Below are positions 25,710 to 33,938 of a stretch of DNA of 64,000 bases, piece after piece. This DNA is from Trichomonas vaginalis G3 (lineage: Eukaryota; Parabasalia; Trichomonadida; Trichomonadidae): positions 37,709,660 to 37,773,659 of the forward strand of contig NC_067206.1 in NCBI RefSeq assembly GCF_026262505.1, in the 5' to 3' direction. Position numbers and translations under genes: made by a program. Each line of letters opens with the position of its first letter. Position 1 is the stretch's first letter. The notes below the pieces were generated by a model. The model was not told the origin of the DNA, searched no databases, and saw only the letters and a program-made list of their open reading frames with translations.

Positions 25710-25925
25710 CCTAAAAGTATAAATTTTCTCAATCTTTTGAATAAATCTACTTTTTTCCTAAAAGGCATTCTCCATAATTGGCAAGTTTTTTTGAATATGG
25801 CAAGGCAAACTTTGAGACAAAAGTTATCTTGTATGATGCATTGAATCAACCCTGAAAGTTTCGTGGCCAACAATTCATTCTAGTGAGGTGAAACATTCAT
25901 TCAAAGACCAAAAAAAAAGTTTTTT

Positions 25926-26025
25926 NNNNNNNNNNNNNNNNNNNNNNNNNNNNNNNNNNNNNNNNNNNNNNNNNNNNNNNNNNNNNNNNNNNNNNNNNNN
26001 NNNNNNNNNNNNNNNNNNNNNNNNN
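25926..26025. other. Assembly gap (100 N)
   Basis: Exactly 100 N separate the surface-protein array from the Maverick element. The left side stops inside the A9-G-T run of the array spacer. The right side begins four bases before the stop codon of a Maverick gene. True distance and adjacency across the gap are unknown. Confidence 0.99.
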
Positions 26026-26029
26026 CCAT

Positions 26030-26638
26030 TTACCTAAATGAGTTACTATGACAGGAAACGTTTGGAATGAACATTGAATTGACTGCATAACAGAAGGATT
26101 TATATTCTACTGAACCTTTACTATTAACTCCTGAAATACCTGTGACATTAGCTATTTTTGACTCAACGTATAAACAATTACCATAACATACGTATGGAAC
26201 AGATTTCATCTCAATCGTTTTGTCAACACTTTTCAAAGGACATGTCATATGGTATGCTCCCAGAAGCAATTGAACTCTATGACTCATTCGTGTTATCTTA
26301 AACTCCTTCGCATAACTGAACTTCAAAACTCCTGCAATAAGTTTAACATTCATTAAGTTTTCTTCGTTCTCCTTGTTTATTGTAGTATTTATGAGCGCAT
26401 TTAACACTCCAGCTAATGTTTCCATCTTATATTCTACATTATTGTGAAATCTTATTTCGTGCTTCTTTCCATCTATTTCAAGCTCCATGAAATCTGTTTC
26501 ATCTGTTATAACGAATGAAGCGATAGTATTGAAGTCAACAACTCTGAAAGCAAGCGCTTCATTCTGAAGACCTAAGTTTGTTTGTAGCTTTACTGTCCCG
26601 TATTCGTTTGGGTCTGTACTTTGCAAATAGAACAACAT
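26030..26638 (-). CDS. Putative minor capsid (penton-like) protein 1
   Basis: This is an open frame of about 202 residues starting at ATG 26638 (MLFYLQS), preferred over the upstream ATG at 26671 because the latter overlaps the divergent fibre gene's start. Beta-rich segments alternate with a motif SHRVQLLLGAY near residue 131, which resembles the conserved 'LA-x-LLGF' block of Polinton/adenovirus-like penton proteins. It ends in FIPNVSCHSN just four bases from the assembly gap; the family usually continues further, so the 3' end may be truncated or the stop may be an end-of-contig error. It diverges from the fibre gene with almost no spacer. Assignment rests on pattern resemblance. Confidence 0.4.
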   Translation of the reverse strand: MLFYLQSTDPNEYGTVKLQTNLGLQNEALAFRVVDFNTIASFVITDETDFMELEIDGKKHEIRFHNNVEYKMETLAGVLNALINTTINKENEENLMNVKLIAGVLKFSYAKEFKITRMSHRVQLLLGAYHMTCPLKSVDKTIEMKSVPYVCYGNCLYVESKIANVTGISGVNSKGSVEYKSFCYAVNSMFIPNVSCHSNSFR

Positions 26639-26655
26639 TTTATTCTCATTAAAAT

Positions 26656-29600
26656 ATGAGTATTGCTGCATATGCGTATGAAGCTGACAGAGCTAAACGT
26701 TTATATTTTGGTCAATACTCTCTCACACTTACTGACAAATATATTGTTATTTCTGATGGAAATACCGAGAAATACATAACATGGAAGGACTATGAAAAGT
26801 TTGACCCTATTTTAACTCCATGCACTATGCCATTCATTGTAAATGGTGAAGTTGTCATGAAGAACGACACAACTGTTTATAGGTCTGTATATGAAGCGTT
26901 AGAATATATGTTGAATTATAATCCCGAAAGATTTGACCCAAGCACTACGTCATGTACAATGCCTTTTATTAAGGATGGTGAAATCGTAAGAGTTCCGAAT
27001 TCAACGGTTTACACAGCTGTTCAAAACAGTTTACAAAACATTTTAGCGAATATCTTTAATTCAGAAACTACAGAAATAAAATTACCATATATAACAGATG
27101 CTAAAGAAATTAAATCAAAAACGACAACATTATTTACGTCACTTAATGATTTAATGACTTATATCATTAATATTCCTGCACCAACTACAGCATTTGATCC
27201 AAACTCGACGGTTTGCAGTGTACCTTTCATAAAGTCGCAAACGGACTCTTTGAGTCCTGAAGGTCTTTCAGACCGAAGCGACCAGGGCGAAGCCCATGAC
27301 AGTTCATTAATTGTTTTAAGGGATTCAACAGTTAATGAATCATTAAAGGCGTCATTAATGAAAATCATTGATTTTAATTCATTCACGAATACATATAATT
27401 CATTCATTAATGTTTCATATGCTTCTAAAGAAGGTGAGCCAAAAACTATCGATAAAGCGGTGTATGAAATAAAAGCATCAACGACGAAATTGAATTCGTT
27501 AACTTTTGACGGTGATAGTTTCGTTAATGACATAACATCGGGGAAAACAATTTTAACGAAAGAATATTTAAAATCTCATGTTAGTGAGTTCGTTGAAATT
27601 GAAAAAGAAGGTGGAATTAAGTTCGATCCACTGAATTTCATTTTCAGCTTAGCGAATGCGGGTGTTAGTTTCGCTGAATGGACAACTATACAGAGTGAAA
27701 TAAATGCAATATGGACGTTTTTGGGGTCAAAAGCGGGAATGGGTGAGCTTGTAAATGCTGCAAGAACATTAGGTGAAACAGGAAATTTTGTAGATGGTTT
27801 TAAAAGACTTGTTTCAAATGTTTTAACAAACACAAAGAAATTATTTAGATATACCATACATAACGGACGGATTTTCGAACAGGTAGCAACAAACCCTCCG
27901 GTTATGGCTGCGTTGATGATGGTTAGAGATATAAAACCACGTAACGACGGGAACGAAGAACATGAACAACAGAGCCCAACGGGCTCAGAGCCACATAGTG
28001 GCGAGGATACTGGTCGGGTTATTCAAGACATTAAAAACGTGTATCCTGAAGTTATTGATTTATTTAGAGGAGTTAATGATTCAATTTCAAAACATTCTAT
28101 AACCCTCGATGAAGAGAATAAATTAACAGATTATATATTCGTCATTATTGCAGAATTAATGAAGAGAATAAATGAAAAAGGAATTGGTGATATCATTAAT
28201 GTCAGCGATGTAATGATGAAAAGAAATTTTGACTCATTATTTACAAAACCGAAAACAGAATATAGTCTTTATGACGTAATTACCGAATTAATGAAAAAGA
28301 TTAATGATAATAAGAGTTCTGGCGGAAGAGTTGAATTAGAAGTGAATGATGTTAATGAGAAATTAGCCGAAAAAGCAGATAAAAACCACGTTCATTATAT
28401 AACTTCAGACGAACAGATTATAACGGACTACCATGGATATTTAACACGAAGTGATGAAGCGAAGACAAAAAATGTTAATGAAAGAAGATATAAATACATT
28501 CGTGCTAAAGGTTATGACATAAGCTGTACTGTACAGTATGACACAGGTAAAGCACCAGAAGCATTTAGTTATAACGATGAAATTTATGCCTCTACTTTCT
28601 CTGTTAATGGTGTATTAGTTGAACCAAGATTTATGTTAAGAGTTAAGGCAAAAATAACGTTTGAAGATGCTATTAAAAGTAAAGCTGACAAAGTTGAACT
28701 TGACGCAACGAACAAAGTTTTGAAATCTCATAAACACAACATCTCCGATATAAATGAACTTCAAACTTCTTTAGACAGTAAAGCTGACAAGAACCATACA
28801 CATAAATCCTTCACTACTGTTAGAGCAGACGACATAATATTGAACTTTGACCTTGGTTCAAGTGCACCATTAGAAAATCCAAGTACAAGCGTAAAAGATA
28901 CTCTTAACAGTTTAGATAACAGTTGCAGGAACATTGAAAGTCATGCCAGAAACTTTGAAGCACATGAACTACCAGCAATGTTAGATAAGAAAGCAGACAA
29001 GAACCATACACATAAATCCTTCACAACTGTTGCTATAGAAAGTATTGAAGGAACGGTTGAAGAAACTGGTGGGGAGGGCGGAGCCCCGCCGCACGCGGCT
29101 GCATTATATTGTAAACCTCCTAACTTTCCACAAGGTTTAACATCGGATGACGACATAACGACGATGAGAAACATTAGATGTAAAGATGTTTATGTCATGA
29201 AGGATGAACATAATATTAAATTCACTGCTCAAGATTTATATGACAAGAAAGCAGACAAGAACCATACACATAAATCCTTCACTACTGTTAGAGCAGACGA
29301 CATAATATTGAACTTTGACCTTGGTTCAAGTGCACCTTTAGAGAATCCGAGTACAAGCGTAAAAGATACTCTTAACAATTTAGATAAGAGTTGCAGGAAT
29401 ACCGAAGATCATGCCAGAAACTTTGAAGCATATGAACTACCAGCAATGTTAGACAAGAAAGCAGATAAAACTTATGTGGATGCAGAACTAACAAAGAAAT
29501 TTTCGAAACCAGATACAATGACATTTACAACAGAAATTATAAATGGTGAACCAGCAACTCCATTTGAATTTGTTAGAGGTCTTCAACCAGATACTTTTGA

Positions 29601-30189
29601 ATTTTTCTTGGATAATTCTATTGAACTAACATTACATTATAAAAGTGGAACAAATGCAACATTTCATCCGGGAGATACATTCCAAATGGTATTTAATGAC
29701 ATAAGTTCTTTAGAATATGTTTATAGAGTTATGAGCATATATGATTTAATATATCCTATAGGAGCTGTTTATACGTCTATGAATCCAATAAATCCAAACA
29801 CTTTATTTGGTGGTAGATGGTATGAAATAGTTGACAGTTTTCCATTCTACACTAATACGCAGTCAATGAAGATGGGAGGTTCAAAGAAAATAGGTATTGA
29901 AAACCTTCCTTCACATATGCATAGGTTCAGTGGAAGAACATCTGTGGAAGGAAACCATTCACATTCAATAACAAAAAGAGGTTATACAAATCTTGCAGCG
30001 GGTTCGGATAGACAGGGAATGCATAGATATGATATCACAACTGACCCCAAAGATGTTAGCACAGGTATTTTCTGTGGAACTGCAGGAAATCATACACATG
30101 TTGTAGCTGGTATTACAGACCCAGCAGGTAATGGAAAAGATTATATGCCTCCTTATATAACAATGCACGCTTGGATACGAGTTGGTTAA
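26656..30189 (+). CDS. Phage-like tail-fibre/receptor-binding protein
   Basis: This 1177-residue protein has a modular fibre layout. Residues 49-200 hold four repeats of about 44 residues starting FDP-x-T/S-x-C-T/S-M/V-PFI (49, 93, a weak one near 137, about 181). A helical middle follows, then KADKNHTHKSFTTV repeats between residues 705 and 875, where one block is duplicated 468 bp apart (28781 and 29249). The C-terminal about 147 residues (from 1031, YPIGAVYTSMNPINP) form a phage tail-collar/short-tail-fibre tip with LFGGRWYEI, HMHRFSG, GNHSHSIT, GNHTHVV and a final PPYITMHAWIRVG. In T4-type fibres such His pairs bind metal along the trimer axis. Likely role: trimeric vertex fibre for host attachment. 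GC-rich hairpin cassettes interrupt it in frame at 27243-27295, 27972-28002 and 29076-29099. Confidence 0.85.
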   Translation: MSIAAYAYEADRAKRLYFGQYSLTLTDKYIVISDGNTEKYITWKDYEKFDPILTPCTMPFIVNGEVVMKNDTTVYRSVYEALEYMLNYNPERFDPSTTSCTMPFIKDGEIVRVPNSTVYTAVQNSLQNILANIFNSETTEIKLPYITDAKEIKSKTTTLFTSLNDLMTYIINIPAPTTAFDPNSTVCSVPFIKSQTDSLSPEGLSDRSDQGEAHDSSLIVLRDSTVNESLKASLMKIIDFNSFTNTYNSFINVSYASKEGEPKTIDKAVYEIKASTTKLNSLTFDGDSFVNDITSGKTILTKEYLKSHVSEFVEIEKEGGIKFDPLNFIFSLANAGVSFAEWTTIQSEINAIWTFLGSKAGMGELVNAARTLGETGNFVDGFKRLVSNVLTNTKKLFRYTIHNGRIFEQVATNPPVMAALMMVRDIKPRNDGNEEHEQQSPTGSEPHSGEDTGRVIQDIKNVYPEVIDLFRGVNDSISKHSITLDEENKLTDYIFVIIAELMKRINEKGIGDIINVSDVMMKRNFDSLFTKPKTEYSLYDVITELMKKINDNKSSGGRVELEVNDVNEKLAEKADKNHVHYITSDEQIITDYHGYLTRSDEAKTKNVNERRYKYIRAKGYDISCTVQYDTGKAPEAFSYNDEIYASTFSVNGVLVEPRFMLRVKAKITFEDAIKSKADKVELDATNKVLKSHKHNISDINELQTSLDSKADKNHTHKSFTTVRADDIILNFDLGSSAPLENPSTSVKDTLNSLDNSCRNIESHARNFEAHELPAMLDKKADKNHTHKSFTTVAIESIEGTVEETGGEGGAPPHAAALYCKPPNFPQGLTSDDDITTMRNIRCKDVYVMKDEHNIKFTAQDLYDKKADKNHTHKSFTTVRADDIILNFDLGSSAPLENPSTSVKDTLNNLDKSCRNTEDHARNFEAYELPAMLDKKADKTYVDAELTKKFSKPDTMTFTTEIINGEPATPFEFVRGLQPDTFEFFLDNSIELTLHYKSGTNATFHPGDTFQMVFNDISSLEYVYRVMSIYDLIYPIGAVYTSMNPINPNTLFGGRWYEIVDSFPFYTNTQSMKMGGSKKIGIENLPSHMHRFSGRTSVEGNHSHSITKRGYTNLAAGSDRQGMHRYDITTDPKDVSTGIFCGTAGNHTHVVAGITDPAGNGKDYMPPYITMHAWIRVG

Positions 30190-30208
30190 AATCTTTAACT
30201 TTACATAA

Positions 30209-31294
30209 ATGAGCTTGAAAGAAGTATTCGAACAACATCCATGGAGGTCATTTAAGAAGTTCAATGAAGCTGCAAAGAGTTCGGGATTTACTAACAGAGC
30301 TGAAGTGAAAAGGTTCTTTGACAAAAATGTTGTACATCAAACAAAAATAAATCCTTACGACTACTTTTTACCAATTTACTCCAACACTCCTGACGCATAC
30401 CAATTTGACACTCTCATTCAAAGCAGAAAAGGAGGACATAAACCATTCCTCATCTTCATAAATGTTAACACTCGTAAAGCATATGCGTATATAATGAGAA
30501 ATAAAGGAACTCATGAAGTGTTAAGAGTTTTACAAAAGTTTGTAGCAGAACATAGCCCAAGTATTTTAACATCAGACCAAGACGGTGCATACCTCAGCAA
30601 CGAAATCACAGAATTTCTCATTAAGCATAACATAACTCACTACACTACTGAAGACCATAACCATAACATACTCGGTATCATTAACCGCTTCATAAGGACT
30701 CTCAGAGATTTAAATCAAGAGCGAGACTTTACCGAAGAAACAATGAAACATTTTCTCGAAGTATATAATTCCTCAACACATTCTACAACAGGACATACAC
30801 CAAATTCAATGACACAACAACAAGAAGAAAAGTATATACAAAAGAAACGAAGCCAAACACAAAATATCAGAAATTCAACACAATTTACTCTCATTCCTGG
30901 TACAAAAGTTCGTGTAGTTCTTGACGACAAACCATTGACAAAGAAACGTTTAAGGTTAAGTCGAAATTATTATATCGTAGACTCTACGCAAGGTAATGGA
31001 TATCTTATAAAAGCTGCTGACGACTCCATAGCATTTTACCCTCGACATAAATTAGTCGAAAGTAGTAATGGCAAACTTGCTGAAACCATTGACGAAGCAA
31101 AGCGAGGAGTGGTTATTGAAATACTTGACTATAACACAAACGATGACACTTATAAAGTAAGATATGAAGGAGGCGTTGAAGATGTTATACCATCTAAGAA
31201 CTTGAGAGAATCTAAACCAACTCATCTGGGACCATTAGAGCGGGAGTACTGGAAAGATAAAAACATGCCAGAAAGAATAAGAAAATTCTTCTAA
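30209..31294 (+). CDS. Maverick integrase (retroviral-type, DD35N)
   Basis: This 361-residue integrase has an N-terminal helical region, an RNase-H-fold core and a C-terminal SH3/chromo-like part (DDTYKVRYEGGVEDVIPSKNL, near residues 303-325). Core positions visible are D67 (YQFDTL) and D123 (LTSDQDGAY). Exactly 35 residues later, where the catalytic Glu is expected (the block GIINRFIRTLRD), the residue is Asn159 (AAC, 30683-30685). The polypeptide is otherwise intact. It is 19 bp downstream of the fibre gene. A CTTTAAC motif about 20 bases before ATG is shared with the ORF at 40739. It would insert the element DNA and duplicate the target site. Activity with Asn159 is doubtful unless the lineage uses another acidic residue. 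Confidence 0.9.
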   Translation: MSLKEVFEQHPWRSFKKFNEAAKSSGFTNRAEVKRFFDKNVVHQTKINPYDYFLPIYSNTPDAYQFDTLIQSRKGGHKPFLIFINVNTRKAYAYIMRNKGTHEVLRVLQKFVAEHSPSILTSDQDGAYLSNEITEFLIKHNITHYTTEDHNHNILGIINRFIRTLRDLNQERDFTEETMKHFLEVYNSSTHSTTGHTPNSMTQQQEEKYIQKKRSQTQNIRNSTQFTLIPGTKVRVVLDDKPLTKKRLRLSRNYYIVDSTQGNGYLIKAADDSIAFYPRHKLVESSNGKLAETIDEAKRGVVIEILDYNTNDDTYKVRYEGGVEDVIPSKNLRESKPTHLGPLEREYWKDKNMPERIRKFF

Positions 31295-31333
31295 ACTTTT
31301 TCGTTGGATGTAAATCAGACAAAAATATAATTT

Positions 31334-31384
31334 AGGTGAAGAGGTGAGATTTCACCTGTTTTCTCACCTCTTTTTTCACCTCTT
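31334..31384. terminator. Palindrome cluster between convergent genes (site a)
   Basis: GGTGAGATTTCACC is flanked by repeats of GAGGTGA/TCACCTC and lies exactly between the 3' ends of the integrase (31294) and the opposing ORF (31376). Five similar clusters exist in the element, mostly beside 3' ends. It could form a hairpin and act as a bidirectional transcription end or boundary. The function is inference. Confidence 0.45.
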
Positions 31385-31870
31385 GAACTTTTTATAACAT
31401 TCGGTCATAACTTCATCAATTTCATTTAAATCACGATTTAAAAACTCATTGACTTCATCTTCAACCGTGTCATCTTGTAATAAGAATATTTTCTTTAGTT
31501 TCATGTCAACATCCCGAACAGCACAAAGGATAAAATCATATTCATTTCTTCCGTTAAACATACTTTTTCTTTCTCGTTCATCGTTAAATAAATTATTGAA
31601 AATATAAACAGCGGTGTAAAAGTTATGTACTGTGTTAAATGTTGAAGCTTCACCTATTTTAGATTTTAGGATTCTTTTAGTAAGTAAATTGTTATCGTTC
31701 TTTCTCTTTTCCTTATCGTTCATGTCGAATCTGTCGAACCACATATCCTGTATTTCATCGAATTTACGAACTATAGAATCCGTCATTTCCCTGGTTAATG
31801 AGGGGTAATCATTATTAATTTTTTCATATAATTTGTCCATATGATTTTCATCGACGTTTCCGGAAAGCAT
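31376..31870 (-). CDS. Maverick hypothetical protein (164 residues)
   Basis: This acidic, helical protein (MLSGNVDENHMDKLYEKI at the start, FLNRDLNEIDEVMTECYKKF near the end) has no recognised domain. It starts at ATG 31870 after a T-rich tract (tatatttttgctttaatta), in line with other genes of the element. It is convergent with the integrase and in tandem with the next minus-strand ORF. Confidence 0.65.
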   Translation of the reverse strand: MLSGNVDENHMDKLYEKINNDYPSLTREMTDSIVRKFDEIQDMWFDRFDMNDKEKRKNDNNLLTKRILKSKIGEASTFNTVHNFYTAVYIFNNLFNDERERKSMFNGRNEYDFILCAVRDVDMKLKKIFLLQDDTVEDEVNEFLNRDLNEIDEVMTECYKKFKR

Positions 31871-31894
31871 TTAATTAAAGCAAAAATATATTAT

Positions 31895-31943
31895 AGGTGA
31901 AGAGGTGAGATGTCACCCGTTTTCTCACCTGTTTTCTCACCCC
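31895..31943. terminator. Palindrome cluster (site b)
   Basis: GGTGAGATGTCACC with adjacent TCTCACCTG repeats lies 7 bp past the stop of the minus-strand ORF at 31950-32915 and upstream of the ORF starting at 31870. Same family as site a. Confidence 0.4.
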
Positions 31944-31949
31944 AGTTTT

Positions 31950-32915
31950 TCACAAGCGTTTTACATGAATTGTACGATGTATATTTGAAATCCTAAACAA
32001 TTTCGTAGCTTCTATTTCTTCTGTCAGTATGTCAAAAGTTTTAACAATGCCGAAAGTTTCTTTATATTTCTTCTTGACGTCAGATAGAAGGAAATCGTCA
32101 GCAGTTGGATAGTTTTTGTTCAGAAATGCTAACATGTCCATTTTATTTTCTGCTGGCTTTTCTGCTTCTTTCTTTAAGTCTGCATAGTCGTTTCGCATTC
32201 TTTCTATCTCTTTGACGGAGTAGTTATATTTCCTAATTGCTGCTTTACATTTAGAACATTGCGGATTCATTTTTGCGTTATATTCTGAAACCTTACCTGC
32301 TAAAACAACTAAGGCGTCAATGGTTTTCTTTAACTCAAAAGCAGTTGGTCTTATCTGTTCGTTCCATATTTTACCTCTTCTATCTTTATCTCTTATCTGC
32401 CATACACATTCAGCAACTAACGAAACAAAGTTATCGTAGGTCTTAAACTCCCCGGATTTATATATGTCAGAAACATTCTTATATACCATGTCGCAATCTT
32501 TGTCCATAACCTTATGGTTGCAATGAAATCCTAGAAACTCATAGTTTACCTTTCGAATGAACTTCTTTATTTCTACTGAGTCAGTTGGTTTCACTTCTAT
32601 TTCATCGAATTCAGGAATAGTTAGTTTTTGATGCTGAATTTCAGGTAGTTTAGGTAAATGGTCAATAATGTCCTGCATTTCATAAAGATACTGTTCATTT
32701 GTTTCATCTTTCGCACTACAGTCTAAATTACTTGTTAAAAGTTCTTGCTTTATCTTCTGGATTTTTGTTTCGAAAGTATATGAAGAAGGAATGAAGCTTT
32801 TCATCTCTACTAACATAGATGTTGGATTCATGACTAACGAGTTTGGTGAAGTTGTTGTGGACAGAGTCCCGCCGTTCGCGGCTTGAATTGTTGTTGTGCC
32901 GATTGTTGAAATCAT
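31950..32915 (-). CDS. Maverick hypothetical protein (321 residues)
   Basis: The N-terminal about 60 residues are Ser/Thr/Asn-rich. The middle is helical with Cys/His pairs (CSKCKAA near residue 220, FHCNHK near 150) that might bind zinc but form no known finger. The C-terminus is Lys-rich. A GC-rich double mini-hairpin (32859-32882: GGAC-AGA-GTCC and GCCG-TTCG-CGGC) lies in frame in the Ala-Asn-Gly-Gly stretch near residue 15. ATG 32915 is preceded by a T-rich tract. Function unknown. Confidence 0.65.
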   Translation of the reverse strand: MISTIGTTTIQAANGGTLSTTTSPNSLVMNPTSMLVEMKSFIPSSYTFETKIQKIKQELLTSNLDCSAKDETNEQYLYEMQDIIDHLPKLPEIQHQKLTIPEFDEIEVKPTDSVEIKKFIRKVNYEFLGFHCNHKVMDKDCDMVYKNVSDIYKSGEFKTYDNFVSLVAECVWQIRDKDRRGKIWNEQIRPTAFELKKTIDALVVLAGKVSEYNAKMNPQCSKCKAAIRKYNYSVKEIERMRNDYADLKKEAEKPAENKMDMLAFLNKNYPTADDFLLSDVKKKYKETFGIVKTFDILTEEIEATKLFRISNIHRTIHVKRL

Positions 32916-32997
32916 ATCTTTACATACAAAATAAAAAAATAAATAAAAATAAAACTAACGTTATTTTTCTATCTTAAGGAAATTCATGAAAATTCAT

Positions 32998-33052
32998 GAG
33001 GTGAGGGTGAGAAATTAGGTGAAAAAAGAGGTGACATCTCACCTCTTCACCT
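32998..33052. terminator. Palindrome cluster (site c)
   Basis: It contains GGTGACATCTCACC with flanking GGTGAGGGTGAGAAATTAGGTGA and CTCTTCACCT. It is the same family as sites a and b, but here in the non-coding region upstream of the ORF at 32915. Confidence 0.4.
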
Positions 33053-33078
33053 ATAATATATTTTTGGTCATTTACACT

Positions 33079-33153
33079 CATTTACGAAGAAGTTATGACA
33101 AAGCATTTACGAAGAAGTTATGACAAAGCATTTACGAAGAAGTTATGACAAAG
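33079..33153 (+). repeat. Three 25-bp direct repeats
   Basis: Three perfect consecutive copies of catttacgaagaagttatgacaaag lie between palindrome clusters c and d. Iterated short repeats of this type can be protein-binding sites; a related doublet (23 bp, gaagtcacgacaacattaacgaa) occurs at 34870-34915 beside site e. Confidence 0.9.
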
Positions 33154-33159
33154 TCACGA

Positions 33160-33207
33160 GGGTGAAAAAAGAGGTGAGAAAACAGGTGACATCTCACCTC
33201 TTCACCT
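33160..33207. terminator. Palindrome cluster (site d)
   Basis: It contains GGTGACATCTCACC preceded by GGTGAAAAAAGAGGTGAGAAAACA. It is almost the same as site c and separated from it by the 25-bp repeats. Confidence 0.4.
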
Positions 33208-33317
33208 AAATTATATTTTAGGTCAAAGCTTCCACGAGAGAAAAGATTCCTCATTCGCTAAGGATTCCAAAAATGAAAAAATCATTGATTTCGGCTGAGA
33301 AAAAACAGCAAAACCCT

Positions 33318-33382
33318 TCTTCCACGGGAACAAAGAAATAAAGAAGAAATAAAGTAAATTTTTTATTTATTCCCGTGGAAGA
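33318..33382. repeat. Inverted repeat, 13-bp perfect arms
   Basis: Arms TCTTCCACGGGAA (33318-33330) and TTCCCGTGGAAGA (33370-33382) are perfectly complementary with a 39-nt A-rich loop. A related CTTCCACGAGAG lies at 33229-33240. It may be a structured RNA element or cruciform; it is downstream of the tRNA-like sequence when read on the minus strand. Confidence 0.85.
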
Positions 33383-33447
33383 TAGAGCACTTTTATGACA
33401 CTTTTTATTCACGACAAACAAGACAAATAAAGAAAATAAGAAAATAC

Positions 33448-33520
33448 GGCGCTGTCGCGGTTCGAACCACAGACCTTGACCCCTCCATAACACCACCTTA
33501 GACCACTGTGCTACGTAGCC
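33448..33520 (-). ncRNA. tRNA-like sequence with A and B boxes
   Basis: On the minus strand, TAGCACAGTGGT (33502-33513) fits a Pol III A box and GGTTCGAACC (33459-33468) fits a B box. They are 33 bp apart, and runs of TTTT follow at 33431-33447. The overall span of about 73 nt is tRNA-sized. A 5-bp T stem can be drawn (TGTGG/CCGCG with a 6-nt loop) and a 3-bp D stem, but I cannot form a proper anticodon stem or acceptor stem. It is therefore a decayed tRNA, a tRNA-derived element, or a Pol III transcript of the Maverick rather than a functional tRNA. Confidence 0.35.
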
Positions 33521-33561
33521 TGTCGACATAAGATTTTATAAATTGCATATTTGACGTAAAT

Positions 33562-33936
33562 TTATTTCCATCTGGCTTCCCACTGCATAAGATATTCATA
33601 CGTGTTTGTAAGACATTCATTAAACTTCTTTTCTATTGCATCTAATCTTGCGTTATTTTTTTCAATAACTTGTCTGTATTCTTCATCATCTCCAGCAGTG
33701 TTTGGGTCTTCACGTTTAAAATATTCATTGTTAACCAATTTTTTATCTACAAATTTTATTAGTGTTTGATTCACTTCGTTATGATAACGGTCATATTCTT
33801 TCAATACGTAAGTGAAGACAAAATGCGTCGTACCTTCAATCTTAAAGCTTAAAGAACTTTCAACACAGTTTTGAGGGTCTGTCAGTGCGTCAATGAGATA
33901 GTATTCGAAGTCAGTCAATAATCTTTTTAAAGTCAT
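33562..33936 (-). CDS. Maverick hypothetical protein (124 residues)
   Basis: This small helical, charged protein (FEYYLIDAL near the start; a C-terminal coiled stretch NNARLDAIEKKFNECLTNTY) has no recognised family. ATG 33936 is 2 nt from an inverted TTTTATCCTGTATG motif, whose mirror copy precedes the divergent KilA-N gene. Confidence 0.6.
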   Translation of the reverse strand: MTLKRLLTDFEYYLIDALTDPQNCVESSLSFKIEGTTHFVFTYVLKEYDRYHNEVNQTLIKFVDKKLVNNEYFKREDPNTAGDDEEYRQVIEKNNARLDAIEKKFNECLTNTYEYLMQWEARWK

Positions 33937-33938
33937 TT

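Larger units (their letters stand above)
22619..25925 (+). repeat. Direct tandem array of surface-protein units (period about 1445 bp)
   Basis: The block beginning taagttgctcgttttacg recurs at 22620, 24066 and 25508 (spacings 1446 and 1442 bp) with almost no substitutions. The array consists of the 3' end of one unit (22619-22820), two full units and the 3' flank of the last one. The spacer between coding parts (about 530 bp) holds an A8/T8 inverted run. The array is cut by the assembly gap in the same A/T run. It is the same unit as the inverted, noisy array at 1-5660. Confidence 0.95.
32916..33561. other. Largest non-coding stretch of the Maverick
   Basis: It holds two palindrome clusters (32998-33052, 33160-33207), three 25-bp direct repeats (33079-33153), a 13-bp-arm inverted repeat (33318-33382) and a tRNA-like sequence (about 33448-33520, minus). 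No protein-coding gene is supported; the 92-codon minus-strand frame at 33251-33529 overlaps the tRNA-like sequence. The concentration of signals suggests a regulatory or RNA-producing region. Confidence 0.6.

Noticed and set aside
33251-33529. Minus-strand 92-codon frame (starts MSTGYVAQWSKVVLW)
   Set aside because: It overlaps the A-box/B-box tRNA-like sequence and the inverted repeat. Its N-terminal peptide is the kind of shadow that tRNA genes produce, and the rest is Phe-rich low complexity.
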